Below are positions 9,275 to 18,205 of a DNA stretch of 64,000 bases, in pieces (position 1 is the first letter of the stretch; every line of letters begins with the position of its first letter). The notes under the pieces are model-generated. The model did not search any database. It saw only the letters and a program-made list of their open reading frames with translations, and was not told the origin of the DNA. This DNA is from Zeimonas sp046347945 (lineage in GTDB: Bacteria; Pseudomonadota; Gammaproteobacteria; Burkholderiales; Burkholderiaceae_E): the NCBI GenBank assembly GCA_046347945.1, contig JAXMFB010000011.1, positions 70,148 through 134,147 on the forward strand, given 5' to 3'. The position numbers and the translations under genes were made by a program.

Positions 9275-10270
9275 GTGCCCACTTCCGTTGCGCTGCCGTC
9301 CAGTCCTGGCGCCGGGTCGGCCGGATCGCCGTCGGCGGACAGCGCGGACGGCGAGCCCTACCGGCCGCGGCGCGAGAGTCGTTCCCTGTTCGTCGACGTC
9401 CGGGGCCTGCGCCACCACGTGCGCAGCTGGGAGCCGCTGGCCTCGCCGGCGCCCGCGGCCCCCGCCGTGCCCACCGTGTTCCTCCTTCACGGCTGGATGG
9501 ACGTGTCCGCGTCGTTCCAGTTCGTCGTCGACCTGCTGCCCGATGACTGGCGCATCTTCGCGCCCGACTGGCGCGGCTTCGGCCTGACCGACCGCAGCGG
9601 CGCGGATGCGTACTGGTTTCCCGACTACCTTGCCGATCTCGACGCGCTCCTGCACGCGCTGGCGCCGGCCGGGCCCGTCGACCTGATCGCCCACAGCATG
9701 GGCGGCAACGTGGCGGCGCTCTACGCCGGCGTGCGACCGCAGCGGGTGCGGCGGCTGGTCAACCTCGAGGGTGTCGGGCTTCCCGCGACGCGGCCTGCGC
9801 AGGCGCCAAGCCGCTACGCGAAGTGGCTCGACGAACTGCGCGCCGGCGTCGCGCTGCGCGACTACGCGTCGCGCGCCGACGTCGCGGCGCGCCTGATGAA
9901 GGGCAATCCGCGGCTGCGCCCCGACTTCGCGGCGTTTCTCGCGCAGCACTGGTCGCGCCGCAACGCGGCCGGCCGCTTCGAGCTGCTCGCCGATCCGGCG
10001 CACCGGGTGTCCTCGCCGCTGCTGTACCGGGTGCCCGAGGTCGTTGCGTGCTGGCGTGCGATCACCGCGCAGGTGCTGTGGGTATTCGCGGCGCAGACGG
10101 GCGAGCGGATGGCCTTCGTCCACACCCCCGAGTACCGGCGCCGGCTGCAGGCGATCCGCTGGCTGCGCGAAGTGACGGTCGAGGGCGCCGGACACATGCT
10201 GCACCACGACCGCCCCGACGAGGTCGCGCGCCTGATCGTGGAGCACCTCGCCGGAGCGCCTCGCCCGTGA
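9275..10270 (+). CDS. Alpha/beta hydrolase
   Basis: A 331-residue alpha/beta-hydrolase fold protein. The oxyanion HG motif is in VFLLHGWMDVS, the nucleophile elbow is AHSMGGN (Ser), a catalytic Asp is expected in the region before EYRRRLQ, and the catalytic His is in VEGAGHMLHHD. The N-terminal 45 residues are Ser/Ala/Pro-rich and look like a linker, not a signal peptide. Esterase or haloalkane/epoxide-type activity cannot be separated by sequence. The GTG start at 9275 has a good AGGAG site. The stop overlaps the next gene (GTGA). Confidence 0.88.
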   Translation: MPTSVALPSSPGAGSAGSPSADSADGEPYRPRRESRSLFVDVRGLRHHVRSWEPLASPAPAAPAVPTVFLLHGWMDVSASFQFVVDLLPDDWRIFAPDWRGFGLTDRSGADAYWFPDYLADLDALLHALAPAGPVDLIAHSMGGNVAALYAGVRPQRVRRLVNLEGVGLPATRPAQAPSRYAKWLDELRAGVALRDYASRADVAARLMKGNPRLRPDFAAFLAQHWSRRNAAGRFELLADPAHRVSSPLLYRVPEVVACWRAITAQVLWVFAAQTGERMAFVHTPEYRRRLQAIRWLREVTVEGAGHMLHHDRPDEVARLIVEHLAGAPRP

Positions 10271-11262
10271 GCGCACCGACCAAGGCACCGATGAAAGCCC
10301 CGACGAACGCACCCGCGAACGCACCCGCGAACGCGCCCGCTGCACCGCTGCGGCTGAACGCCGACCTGCACGCCCACTCGCGGGTGTCGGACGGCTCGCT
10401 CGCGCCCGCCGAGGTCGTGCACAGGGCGCACGAGCACGGCGTGGAGCTGTTCGCGCTGACCGACCACGACGAAGTCGACGGGCTGGCCGAAGCCGCCGCG
10501 GCCGCCGCCGGCCTCGGCCTTGCGTTCGTGCCCGGCGTGGAGATTTCGGTCACCTGGGGCGGCGAGACGATCCACGTGGTCGGCCTGCGCATCGATCCCG
10601 GATGCCAGGCGCTGCGCGACGGGCTCGCCCGCACGCGCAGCGGCCGCGACGCGCGCGCGAGGGAGATGGGCGATGACCTTGCCCGCGCCGGCATCGCGGA
10701 AGCGTATGCCGGCGCGCTGGGGTTCGTCGGCAATCCGGCGATGGTGGGGCGTACGCACTTCGCGCGCTTCATCGTCGAGCAGGGCGTTTGCCGCGACGTC
10801 CACGAGGTGTTCCAGCGCTACTTGTCCGAGGGCAAGCCGGGCTTCGTGCCGCACCGCTGGGCGAGCCTCGGCGACGCAGTGGGCTGGATCCGCGGCGCCG
10901 GCGGCGTCGCGGTGCTGGCCCACCCGGGCCGCTACCGACTCGGCGAGACGGCGCTGTGGTCGCTGATCGCCGGCTTCCGCGACGCAGGCGGCGAGGGCAT
11001 CGAAGTCGTCAGCGGCTCGCACACGCGCGACCAGTACCGGCGCTTCGCGCAGGTGGCGCACGAGTTCGGGCTGCGCGCCTCGCGCGGCTCGGATTTCCAC
11101 GGCCCCGACGAGAGTCGCGTCGAACTGGGCAGCCTGCCGGCCCTGCCGGACACGCTGGTGCCGGTGTGGCTCGACTGGCCCGAGACGGCGCAGGCGATTT
11201 CGCGCGGCGCGCTGGCGCCGGCGCGGGCCGGCGCCGGAGTCACTTCGACGGCGCGCGCATGA
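10267..11262 (+). CDS. PHP-domain phosphoesterase, TrpH/RNase AM type
   Basis: A 331-residue PHP-domain protein. Metal ligands typical of the family are visible: NADLHAHSRVSDG, LTDHDEVDGL, PGVEIS, AHPGRY and a terminal RGSDFHGP. This is the YciV/TrpH architecture, whose E. coli member is a 5'-to-3' exonuclease on RNA and 3',5'-bisphosphonucleotides; that activity is inferred here. The N-terminus is a run of A-P-x-N/K repeats (about residues 3-26) that family members lack. Start is the GTG overlapping the previous stop (GTGA); an ATG at 10291 is a possible alternative. It is followed by the YciO-like gene, the same neighbourhood as in E. coli. Confidence 0.9.
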   Translation: MSAPTKAPMKAPTNAPANAPANAPAAPLRLNADLHAHSRVSDGSLAPAEVVHRAHEHGVELFALTDHDEVDGLAEAAAAAAGLGLAFVPGVEISVTWGGETIHVVGLRIDPGCQALRDGLARTRSGRDARAREMGDDLARAGIAEAYAGALGFVGNPAMVGRTHFARFIVEQGVCRDVHEVFQRYLSEGKPGFVPHRWASLGDAVGWIRGAGGVAVLAHPGRYRLGETALWSLIAGFRDAGGEGIEVVSGSHTRDQYRRFAQVAHEFGLRASRGSDFHGPDESRVELGSLPALPDTLVPVWLDWPETAQAISRGALAPARAGAGVTSTARA

Positions 11263-11918
11263 CCCAGCGTTTCACGCTGCACCCGACCCATCCGCAGGCG
11301 CGGCTGCTGCGGCAGGCCGCCGAGGCGCTGGGCGCGGGCGGCCTGGTGGCGATGCCCACCGACGCCTGCTACGTGCTCGCGTGCCGCCTGGGCGACAAGG
11401 CCGCGGTCGACCGGCTGCGCGCGATCCGCGGGCTCGGCGAGCGTCACCTGCTCACGCTGATGTGCCGCGACCTCTCCGAGCTCTCCAGCTACGCGATGGT
11501 CGACAACCGGCAATACCGGTTCCTGAAGGAGTGGGCGCCGGGCCCCTACACGTTCGTGCTGAACGCGACGAAGGAGGTGCCGCGCCGCCTGTGGCACCCG
11601 TCGCGGCGCACGATCGGCCTGCGCGTGCCCGATGCGCCGGTCGCGCAGGGCCTGCTCGAGGCCCATGGCGAGCCGGTGCTGTGCTCGAGCCTGATCCTTC
11701 CCGACGAGGACGACCCGCTCACCGACGCCGACGCGATCGTCGAGCGGCTGGCGCGTCGCATCGATCTCGTCCTCGACGCGGGAGGGCAGGGCTTCGTACC
11801 CACCACGGTCGTCGACCTCACCGGCGACGAGCCGCTGGTGGTGCGCGTGGGCTGCGGCAGCATCGAGGGCATGGTCGCACGGGGGGCGGAGACTTCGGCG
11901 CTCAGGGTGCGCTTCTAG
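11259..11918 (+). CDS. YciO/Sua5/YrdC-type threonylcarbamoyl-AMP synthase family protein
   Basis: A 219-residue protein with the KRxR-type RNA/ATP-binding fold of the Sua5-YrdC-YwlC family. Visible features are VAMPTDACYVLACRLGD near the N-terminus, the RAIRGLGERH lysine/arginine segment, GPYTFVLNATKEVP and TIGLRVPD. The spacing and the sequence MTQRFTLHPTHPQARL identify the YciO branch. E. coli YciO can make the adenylate but is not the main t6A enzyme, so a role in tRNA modification is possible, not certain. The ATGA overlap with the PHP gene shows translational coupling. Confidence 0.9.
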   Translation: MTQRFTLHPTHPQARLLRQAAEALGAGGLVAMPTDACYVLACRLGDKAAVDRLRAIRGLGERHLLTLMCRDLSELSSYAMVDNRQYRFLKEWAPGPYTFVLNATKEVPRRLWHPSRRTIGLRVPDAPVAQGLLEAHGEPVLCSSLILPDEDDPLTDADAIVERLARRIDLVLDAGGQGFVPTTVVDLTGDEPLVVRVGCGSIEGMVARGAETSALRVRF

Positions 11919-11926
11919 GCGGCTGC

Positions 11927-11932
11927 TACAAT
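11927..11932 (+). promoter_or_regulatory. -10 box immediately before the M50 protease gene
   Basis: TACAAT ends only 7 bases before the ATG at 11940, so transcription would begin on or next to the start codon. No Shine-Dalgarno lies between. This suggests a leaderless message. Confidence 0.35.
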
Positions 11933-11939
11933 CGCTGCC

Positions 11940-12599
11940 ATGGAATTGAGCCTTCCGCAGCTGATCGCGGTCTATGCGATCCCGGTGATTTTCGCGATCA
12001 CGCTGCACGAGGCGGCGCACGGTTTCGTCGCCGCTCGCCTGGGCGACCGCACTGCGCAGCTGCAGGGCCGCGTCTCGCTGAATCCGCTTCGCCACATCGA
12101 TCCGATCGGCACCCTGCTGGTGCCGGCGATCATCCTGCTCGCGAGCAAGACGCTGGGTGGCGGCATGCTGTTCGGCTGGGCCAAGCCGGTGCCGATCGTG
12201 CCCTCGAACCTGCGCTCGCCGCGACGCGACATGGGCATGGTCGCCGCCGCCGGGCCGCTGGCGAACCTGCTGATGGCGCTCGGCTGGGGGCTCCTGCTCA
12301 AGCTGATGACGCTCTTCGGCAGCGACGGCGAATTCTTCCCGCGGATGGCGATTGCCGGCATCTTCGTGAACCTCGCGCTGGCCGCGCTCAACCTGGTGCC
12401 GGTGCCGCCGCTCGACGGCGGGCGCATCGTCAACAGCCTGCTGCCGGCTCGCCTCGCGGCCCGCTTTTCGCGCCTGGAGCCCTACGGGCTCCTCATCCTG
12501 CTCGGCTTGCTGGCCACCGGCGTGCTGGGTTTCGTCGTCGCGCCACTGGTCGACATCGGGGTCGGCGTGATCGCGGCGCTCTTTTCGTTGTCCGACTGA
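11940..12599 (+). CDS. Site-2 protease family protein (peptidase M50)
   Basis: Integral membrane zinc protease of 219 residues. The zinc motif HEAAH (H-E-x-x-H) sits in the first helix (ITLHEAAHGF) and the second metal motif N-x-x-P-x-x-x-L-D-G in the fourth (NLVPVPPLDGG). Five to six hydrophobic segments are seen. This is the short M50 form found next to trpS and yciO in many betaproteobacteria; its substrate is unknown. It ends one base before trpS, so the two are likely an operon. Start ATG at 11940 directly follows a -10 box. Confidence 0.93.
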   Translation: MELSLPQLIAVYAIPVIFAITLHEAAHGFVAARLGDRTAQLQGRVSLNPLRHIDPIGTLLVPAIILLASKTLGGGMLFGWAKPVPIVPSNLRSPRRDMGMVAAAGPLANLLMALGWGLLLKLMTLFGSDGEFFPRMAIAGIFVNLALAALNLVPVPPLDGGRIVNSLLPARLAARFSRLEPYGLLILLGLLATGVLGFVVAPLVDIGVGVIAALFSLSD

Positions 12600-12600
12600 A

Positions 12601-13803
12601 ATGTTCACCGAACGTGTCGTATCCGGCATGCGCCCGACCGGGGCGCTGCACCTGGGCCACTTCCACGGCGCGCTGAAGAACTGGGTGCGGTTGCAGTCCG
12701 AGCATCCGTGCCTGTTCTTCGTCGCCGACTGGCACGCGCTCACCACGCACTACGACTCGCCCGACGTGATCGGCAACAACGTCTGGGAGATGGTGATCGA
12801 CTGGCTCGCGGCGGGCATCGATCCGCAGCAGTCGGTGCTGTTCATCCAGTCGCGCGTGCCCGAGCACGCCGAGCTTCACCTGCTGCTGTCGATGGTCACG
12901 CCGCTGGGCTGGCTCGAGCGCGTGCCCACCTACAAGGACCAGCAGGAGAAGCTGTCCGACCGCGACCTCTCCACCTACGGGTTCCTCGGCTACCCGCTGC
13001 TGCAGGCGGCCGACATCCTGATGTACCGCGCGGCCTGGGTGCCGGTGGGCGAAGACCAGGTGCCGCACGTGGAGTTCACGCGCGAGATCGCGCGCCGCTT
13101 CAACCACCTGTTCGGCCGCGAACCGGGCTTCGAGGACAAGGCGCGTGAGGCGGTGAAGAAGCTCGGCAGCAAGCGCGCGAAGCTCTACCAGCAGCTGCGC
13201 ACGCGCTACCAGGAGCAGGGCGACGACACCGCGCTTCAGCAGGGCCGCGAGCTGCTCGAGCTCGCGCAGAACCTCAGCATGGGCGATCGCGAGCGGCTGT
13301 TCGGCTACCTCGAGGGCAGCCGGCGGATCATCCTGGCCGAGCCGCAGGCGCTGCTCACCGAGGCGTCGCGGATGCCGGGCATCGACGGCCAGAAGATGTC
13401 CAAGAGCTACGGCAACTCGATCGCGATGCGCGAAGACCCGGAGTCGGTGCGCAAGAAGATCCGCACGATGCCCACCGACCCGGCGCGCGTGCGCCGCACC
13501 GACCCGGGCGAGCCCGAGCGCTGCCCGGTCTGGCAGCTGCACCTCGTCTATTCCGACGAGGCGACCCGCGAGTGGGTGCAGACCGGCTGCCGCAGCGCCG
13601 GCATCGGCTGCCTCGAATGCAAGCAGCCGGTGATCGACGCGATCCTGGCCGAGCAGCAGGGCTTTCACGAGCGGGCGCAGCCCTACCTCGACGACCCGAG
13701 CCTGCTGCGCAACATCATCGCCGACGGCTGCGACCAGGCGCGCAAGATCGCGCAGGAGACGATGCGCGAGGTTCGCGAGGCGATGGGGCTCGCGTTCGAC
13801 TGA
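12601..13803 (+). CDS. trpS: Tryptophanyl-tRNA synthetase
   Basis: Charges tRNA-Trp with tryptophan. The 400-residue class I synthetase begins VVSGMRPTGALHLGHFHGAL (the HIGH-like motif is HLGH) and has KMSKS in GQKMSKSYGN, with the tryptophan-pocket region ADILMYRAAWVPVGEDQVPH. At 400 residues it is longer than E. coli TrpS (334). The extra stretch, about 60 residues between the Rossmann motif and KMSKS (region RAKLYQQLRTRYQEQGDD), is the insertion seen in many betaproteobacterial TrpS. It lies directly behind the M50 protease. Confidence 0.96.
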   Translation: MFTERVVSGMRPTGALHLGHFHGALKNWVRLQSEHPCLFFVADWHALTTHYDSPDVIGNNVWEMVIDWLAAGIDPQQSVLFIQSRVPEHAELHLLLSMVTPLGWLERVPTYKDQQEKLSDRDLSTYGFLGYPLLQAADILMYRAAWVPVGEDQVPHVEFTREIARRFNHLFGREPGFEDKAREAVKKLGSKRAKLYQQLRTRYQEQGDDTALQQGRELLELAQNLSMGDRERLFGYLEGSRRIILAEPQALLTEASRMPGIDGQKMSKSYGNSIAMREDPESVRKKIRTMPTDPARVRRTDPGEPERCPVWQLHLVYSDEATREWVQTGCRSAGIGCLECKQPVIDAILAEQQGFHERAQPYLDDPSLLRNIIADGCDQARKIAQETMREVREAMGLAFD

Positions 13804-13809
13804 GGCTTC

Positions 13810-13837
13810 GGGTCTCGGGTCTCGGGTCTCGGGTCTC
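13810..13837. repeat. Heptamer tandem repeat, 4 copies
   Basis: Four perfect copies of GGGTCTC lie between the convergent trpS and GGDEF-EAL genes, 6 bases after the trpS stop. No hairpin is formed. Confidence 0.8.
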
Positions 13838-13842
13838 TGGCC

Positions 13843-16737
13843 TCAGGCCGCGCCGAGGCGCGAGTCGCGCACCAGGTGCATCTGCCGCAGCGTCGGCAGC
13901 GCTTCCATGAACTCGCGCAGCTGCGCGAAAGGCAGCGGCTCGGCGATGAGCGACCCCTGCACCTGGTGGCAGTCGAGCGAGCGCAGCCCGCGCAGCTCGG
14001 CCGCGGTCTCGACGCCCTCGGCCATCGCCTGCAGGCCCAGCTTGGCGGCCATCGTCGTGATCGCCTGGACGATGGCGGCGTTGCCGCGATCGGCGGGCAG
14101 GTCCTTCACGAACGTGTGGTCGATCTTGATGCCGTCGACCGGCAGGTTCTTCAGGTACGACAACGACGCGTAGCCGGTGCCGAAATTGTCGATGAAGACG
14201 CGCACGCCGAGCCTGCGCAACTCGCCGATCAGCGCGATGGTGCGCTCGGGGTTCTCGATGAACGCGCTCTCGGTGAGCTCGAGCCGCAGCAGGCGCGGCG
14301 GGAAGTCGCGCTCGTCGAGCAGCTCGGCGAGCGTCGCCAGGAAACCTTCCTCCGAGAGCTGGCGCGCCGACACGTTCACCGACACCGCGACGTCGGGATA
14401 CGCTTCGATGCCCAGCCGCACGCGATCGTCCAGCGCGCGGCGGATCGCCCACAGGCCGATCTCGCGGATCAGGTTGCTCTGTTCGGCGGCGGGCAGGAAG
14501 CGGTCGGGCAGCAGCAGGCCGCGGGTCGGGTGGCGCCAGCGCAGCAGCCCCTCGTAGCCGATCACGACGCGCTCGTCGATGTTCATCACCGGCTGGTAGT
14601 ACAGGTCGACCTCGTCGCGCCGGATCGCCATCGGCAGCTCGGCGGCCAGCTGCAACTGCTCGGCGCGCTCGTCGGAGACGCCGCCGGCGAAGAAGCGCAC
14701 GTCGTTGCGGCCTTCGGACTTCACCTGGTACATCGCGCTGTCGGCGCAGCGGATCAGCGCCTCGGCGTCCTGTGCGTCGTCCGGTGCGAGCGCCACGCCG
14801 ATGCTCGCCGACAGGAAGTAGGCGCGGCCGGCGAGCACCAGCGGCTTCTCGATCGCCGCGAGCGCGCGCCGGGCGACCTGCTCGATGTCCTCGCGCGTGC
14901 CGGGCTGCACGAGCAACGCGACGAACTCGTCGCCGCCCATCCGCCCGACCACGTCGTCGGTGCCCACCGCGGCGCGCAGGCGCCGCGCGACTTCGATCAG
15001 CGCCTTGTCGCCGGCGGCGTGGCCCAGCGTGTCGTTGATCAGCTTGTAGCGGTCGAGGTCGACGTAGAGCAGCGCGGCGCGCTCGTTGGAATGCAAGCGC
15101 GTCTCGAGTTGCTGCAGCAGGAAGGCGCGGTTGGGCAGGCCGGTCAGCGCGTCGTGCATCGACGCGTGCAGCAGTCGACGTTCGGCGGCCTTGCGCTGCA
15201 GGTACAGCGACAGCGTGCGCGACAACGTCTCGGCGGCCTGGCCGAGGAACACGTCGCCCTGGAACGCGACCGGCCCGAGGAACAGCAGCAGGCTCAGGGT
15301 GCGCCCCTGCTCGTCGCGGATCGGCGCGAGGAACGCCGCCTTCGCGCCCAGCGCGCGGGTGCGATAGCGGCCGATGAACGCCGGATGCGCCGACAGGTCG
15401 GTGATCCAGGCGTGCCGCCCCTCGCGCCAGCACAGGCCCTCGACGCTGGCTTCCTCGAGCGCGACGTCGGCCGGCAGGTCGGACACCATTTTCGTGAACG
15501 CTGGGTAGCCCCAGCGCTCGCGCGCGGCCAGCCCGCGATCGGCGCGCACCAGGTGAACGCCGCCGAGCCAGCCGAGCTTGCCGCACAGCGTGATGATGAT
15601 CGCGGTGATCACGCGCGCCGGCTCGGTCTGCTCGCGCATGATGCCGGCCACGTCGCCTTCGATCTCGAGCAGCATCCGTTGCTGCTTCTCGCGGGTGATG
15701 TTGCGGCCGGTGCCGCGATAACCGGCGAACTGGCCGGCTTCGTCGAACACCGGGTGGCCGCTCAGCGACAGGTGGTAGACGTTGCCCTGCGGATCGATCT
15801 GGCCGAACTCGAAGTTCTCGAACGGCTTGTGCGCCTCGCAGGTGGCGCGATGGCTGTCCCAATCGGGGCGCAGGAAGTCGGCCTCGGCCATCTCCCAGCG
15901 GCGCCTGCCGATGAGCGCGCGCCGCCACGGGCCGAGCACCGCGTCCATCGAATCGGACAGGAAGGAGACGCGGTGCTGCGCGTCGGTCTCCCAGACCCAG
16001 TCGGAGCTCAGGTGCGTCAGGTCGCGGAACTTCGCCTCGCTCGCCGCAAGCTGCTGCTGCATCGCGCGCATGCCGGTGATGTCCTGCACGATGCCCGCCA
16101 TCCGCACGGTCTGGCCGTGCTCGTCGCGCTCGGGCCGCCCGACGCTGCGGACCCAGACGACGTCGCGGTTCGGACGCATCCAGCGGAACTCGACGCGCGC
16201 CTCGCGGCCGCTGCGCAGCGCGCGCCGATGCGCTTCCTGCCAGCGCTCCTGGTCGTTCGGGTGGATGTGGGCGAGGAACTCGGCCGGCGGCGGCACTCCG
16301 TCCGACCGGTCGATGCCGAACAGGCGAAACGCGCCGTCGCTCCAGTGCAGCGTGTTGCGGCGCAGGTCGTGCACCCAGGACCCCAGCGCGGCGAGCTGCT
16401 CGGCCGCCTGCTGGTGCTCGCCGAGGTCGCGCAGCAACTCGCTCGAGCGTCGGCCTGCGCGCAGTTCGCGGCGCATCGCGACGCAGCCCCAGCCGAGCGC
16501 GGCGATCGCCACGAACGCCGACGCCGCGATCGCGGCGCGCCATGCCGACGGCGATGGCGCCGCCCAGGCCACCGCCAGCAGGCCCGCGGCCGCTGCGAGC
16601 GCGACGACGCAGGCGGCCACGTCGCGTGACGAGAGCCGGAAACTCGGCGAGGCGGCAACGGGTTCGATCGTCGATCTCCGGAGGGGATCGGGCGTAATGT
16701 AGCGGATCGTCAGCGCCGAACCGAGGAATATGTCCAC
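13843..16737 (-). CDS. PAS-PAS-GAF-GGDEF-EAL cyclic-di-GMP signalling protein
   Basis: Membrane-anchored c-di-GMP enzyme of about 964 residues. Order: two N-terminal hydrophobic helices, two PAS domains (SWVHDLRRNTLHWSDGAF; SSDWVWETDAQHRVSF), a GAF-like domain, GGDEF and EAL. The GGDEF signature is intact (RMGGDEFVAL), so cyclase activity is plausible. The EAL domain reads YEGLLRW (EGL) and DNFGTG in place of DDFGTG, while SVNVSARQL, ELTES, KIDHTFV and the late Gln (VQGSLIAEPLP) remain; phosphodiesterase activity may be weak. The start is uncertain: GTG 16737 overlaps the divergent methyltransferase by 8 bases, and GTG 16620 would begin just before the first helix. Confidence 0.92.
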   Translation of the reverse strand: MDIFLGSALTIRYITPDPLRRSTIEPVAASPSFRLSSRDVAACVVALAAAAGLLAVAWAAPSPSAWRAAIAASAFVAIAALGWGCVAMRRELRAGRRSSELLRDLGEHQQAAEQLAALGSWVHDLRRNTLHWSDGAFRLFGIDRSDGVPPPAEFLAHIHPNDQERWQEAHRRALRSGREARVEFRWMRPNRDVVWVRSVGRPERDEHGQTVRMAGIVQDITGMRAMQQQLAASEAKFRDLTHLSSDWVWETDAQHRVSFLSDSMDAVLGPWRRALIGRRRWEMAEADFLRPDWDSHRATCEAHKPFENFEFGQIDPQGNVYHLSLSGHPVFDEAGQFAGYRGTGRNITREKQQRMLLEIEGDVAGIMREQTEPARVITAIIITLCGKLGWLGGVHLVRADRGLAARERWGYPAFTKMVSDLPADVALEEASVEGLCWREGRHAWITDLSAHPAFIGRYRTRALGAKAAFLAPIRDEQGRTLSLLLFLGPVAFQGDVFLGQAAETLSRTLSLYLQRKAAERRLLHASMHDALTGLPNRAFLLQQLETRLHSNERAALLYVDLDRYKLINDTLGHAAGDKALIEVARRLRAAVGTDDVVGRMGGDEFVALLVQPGTREDIEQVARRALAAIEKPLVLAGRAYFLSASIGVALAPDDAQDAEALIRCADSAMYQVKSEGRNDVRFFAGGVSDERAEQLQLAAELPMAIRRDEVDLYYQPVMNIDERVVIGYEGLLRWRHPTRGLLLPDRFLPAAEQSNLIREIGLWAIRRALDDRVRLGIEAYPDVAVSVNVSARQLSEEGFLATLAELLDERDFPPRLLRLELTESAFIENPERTIALIGELRRLGVRVFIDNFGTGYASLSYLKNLPVDGIKIDHTFVKDLPADRGNAAIVQAITTMAAKLGLQAMAEGVETAAELRGLRSLDCHQVQGSLIAEPLPFAQLREFMEALPTLRQMHLVRDSRLGAA

Positions 16738-17299
16738 CTTGACTGCGACCCCGTCCGCCTTCACGCCCTTGCCGCCGTCGCCCTGGGTCCGGCGCTGGCT
16801 CGAGACCCTGCGGGAGGGCGCCACGGTGCTCGACTTCGCAGCGGGATCGGGACGCCACGCGCGCGAGGCGCGGCGCCTGGGGCTGCGCGCCACGGCCATC
16901 GACCGCGACGCCGGGGCGCTGGCGGGGATCGGCGAGGGCGTCGCGACGCGCGCGGCCGACCTCGAGGGGGGGGAGTGGCCATTCGGGCGCGAGCGCTTCG
17001 ACGCGGTCGTCGTGACGAACTACCTCTTTCGCCCGCGATTCGCGCTGCTGGCCGCGCTGGTGGCACCCGGCGGGTTGCTGGTCTACGAAACCTTCGCGCG
17101 GGGCAACGAGCGCTACGGCAAGCCGTCGAATCCGGCGTTCCTGCTCGCGCCTGGCGAGCTGCTGGAGCGCTGCCGCAGCGCCGGGCTGCTGGTGCTGGCC
17201 TACGAGCACGGGCTGCTCGAGCGGCCGCGCCCGGCAGTCGTGCAGCGCGTCTGCGCGGTTCGCGCCGCCGGACCGGAGGCGCTGCGCCCGCTCGGATAG
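16730..17299 (+). CDS. SAM-dependent methyltransferase
   Basis: A 189-residue class I methyltransferase. Motif I is VLDFAAGSGRHA (SAM glycine loop), the acidic end of strand 2 is TAIDRD, and the motif IV region is FDAVVVTNYL. The substrate is not recognisable; it resembles the short tellurite-resistance-type/UbiE-like methyltransferases of betaproteobacteria. GAGG precedes the ATG by a normal distance. It is divergent from the GGDEF-EAL gene and lies 27 bases before dapA. Confidence 0.85.
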   Translation: MSTLTATPSAFTPLPPSPWVRRWLETLREGATVLDFAAGSGRHAREARRLGLRATAIDRDAGALAGIGEGVATRAADLEGGEWPFGRERFDAVVVTNYLFRPRFALLAALVAPGGLLVYETFARGNERYGKPSNPAFLLAPGELLERCRSAGLLVLAYEHGLLERPRPAVVQRVCAVRAAGPEALRPLG

Positions 17300-17326
17300 A
17301 ATGCGGATTTTTGCGATCGACCCGCC

Positions 17327-18205
17327 ATGATCCAGGGCAGCATTGTCGCGATCGTCAGTCCGATGCACGAAGACGGCAGCCTCGATCTCGAGAGCTACCG
17401 CCGGCTCATCGACTGGCACATCGAGGAAGGTACGGCCGCGATCGTCGCGGTCGGCACGACCGGCGAGTCGCCGACCGTCGACGTCGAAGAGCACGCGACG
17501 CTGATCCGCGTGGCAGTCGAACACGCCGCCGGGCGCCTGCCGATCATCGCCGGCACCGGCGGCAACTCCACGCGCGAAGCGATCGAGCTGACCGAATTCG
17601 CGCGCAAGGCCGGCGCGCACTCGACGCTGCAGGTGGTCCCGTACTACAACAAGCCGACGCAGGAAGGGATGTACCGGCACTTCCGGGCGGTGGCCGAAGC
17701 GGTCGACCTGCCGGTCGTGCTCTACAACGTGCCTTCGCGCACGGTCGCCGACCTGTCCAACGCCACCGTGCTGCGTCTGGCGCAGGTGCCGGGCATCGTC
17801 GGCATGAAGGACGCCTGCGGCGACGTCGGGCGCGGCTCGGTGCTGCTCGCGCAGGTGCCGGCAGGCTTCGCGGTGTACAGCGGCAACGACGATACGGCGC
17901 TGGCGCTGATGGCGATGGGCGCCCAGGGCGTGATTTCGGTCACTGCCAACCTCGCACCCGGCCCGATGGCGCAGATGTGCGCGCGGGCACTGGCCGGCGA
18001 CTGGGCGCAGGCGCTGGCGATCAACCGCCGGATCCTTCCGCTGCACACCGACCTGTACGTCGAAGCCAATCCGATCCCGGTCAAGTGGGCGCTGGCCGAG
18101 ATGGGCCGGATTCGACCCGGCATCCGGCTGCCGTTGACGCCGCTCTCGCCCGATCGGCACGATTTCGTGCGCGCGGCGCTGAAGCGTTCTGGAGTGCTCA
18201 ATTGA
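17327..18205 (+). CDS. dapA: 4-hydroxy-tetrahydrodipicolinate synthase
   Basis: First committed step of lysine and diaminopimelate synthesis: pyruvate plus aspartate semialdehyde. The 292-residue TIM barrel shows GTTGESPTVDVEEH, the catalytic tyrosine in VVPYYNKPTQEG, the YNVPSRT arginine segment and the Schiff-base lysine in IVGMKDACGD. It is followed by bamC through a TTGA overlap, the dapA-bamC order known from E. coli and many proteobacteria. Its substrate comes from the aspartokinase pathway encoded at 57.5 kb. Confidence 0.97.
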   Translation: MIQGSIVAIVSPMHEDGSLDLESYRRLIDWHIEEGTAAIVAVGTTGESPTVDVEEHATLIRVAVEHAAGRLPIIAGTGGNSTREAIELTEFARKAGAHSTLQVVPYYNKPTQEGMYRHFRAVAEAVDLPVVLYNVPSRTVADLSNATVLRLAQVPGIVGMKDACGDVGRGSVLLAQVPAGFAVYSGNDDTALALMAMGAQGVISVTANLAPGPMAQMCARALAGDWAQALAINRRILPLHTDLYVEANPIPVKWALAEMGRIRPGIRLPLTPLSPDRHDFVRAALKRSGVLN

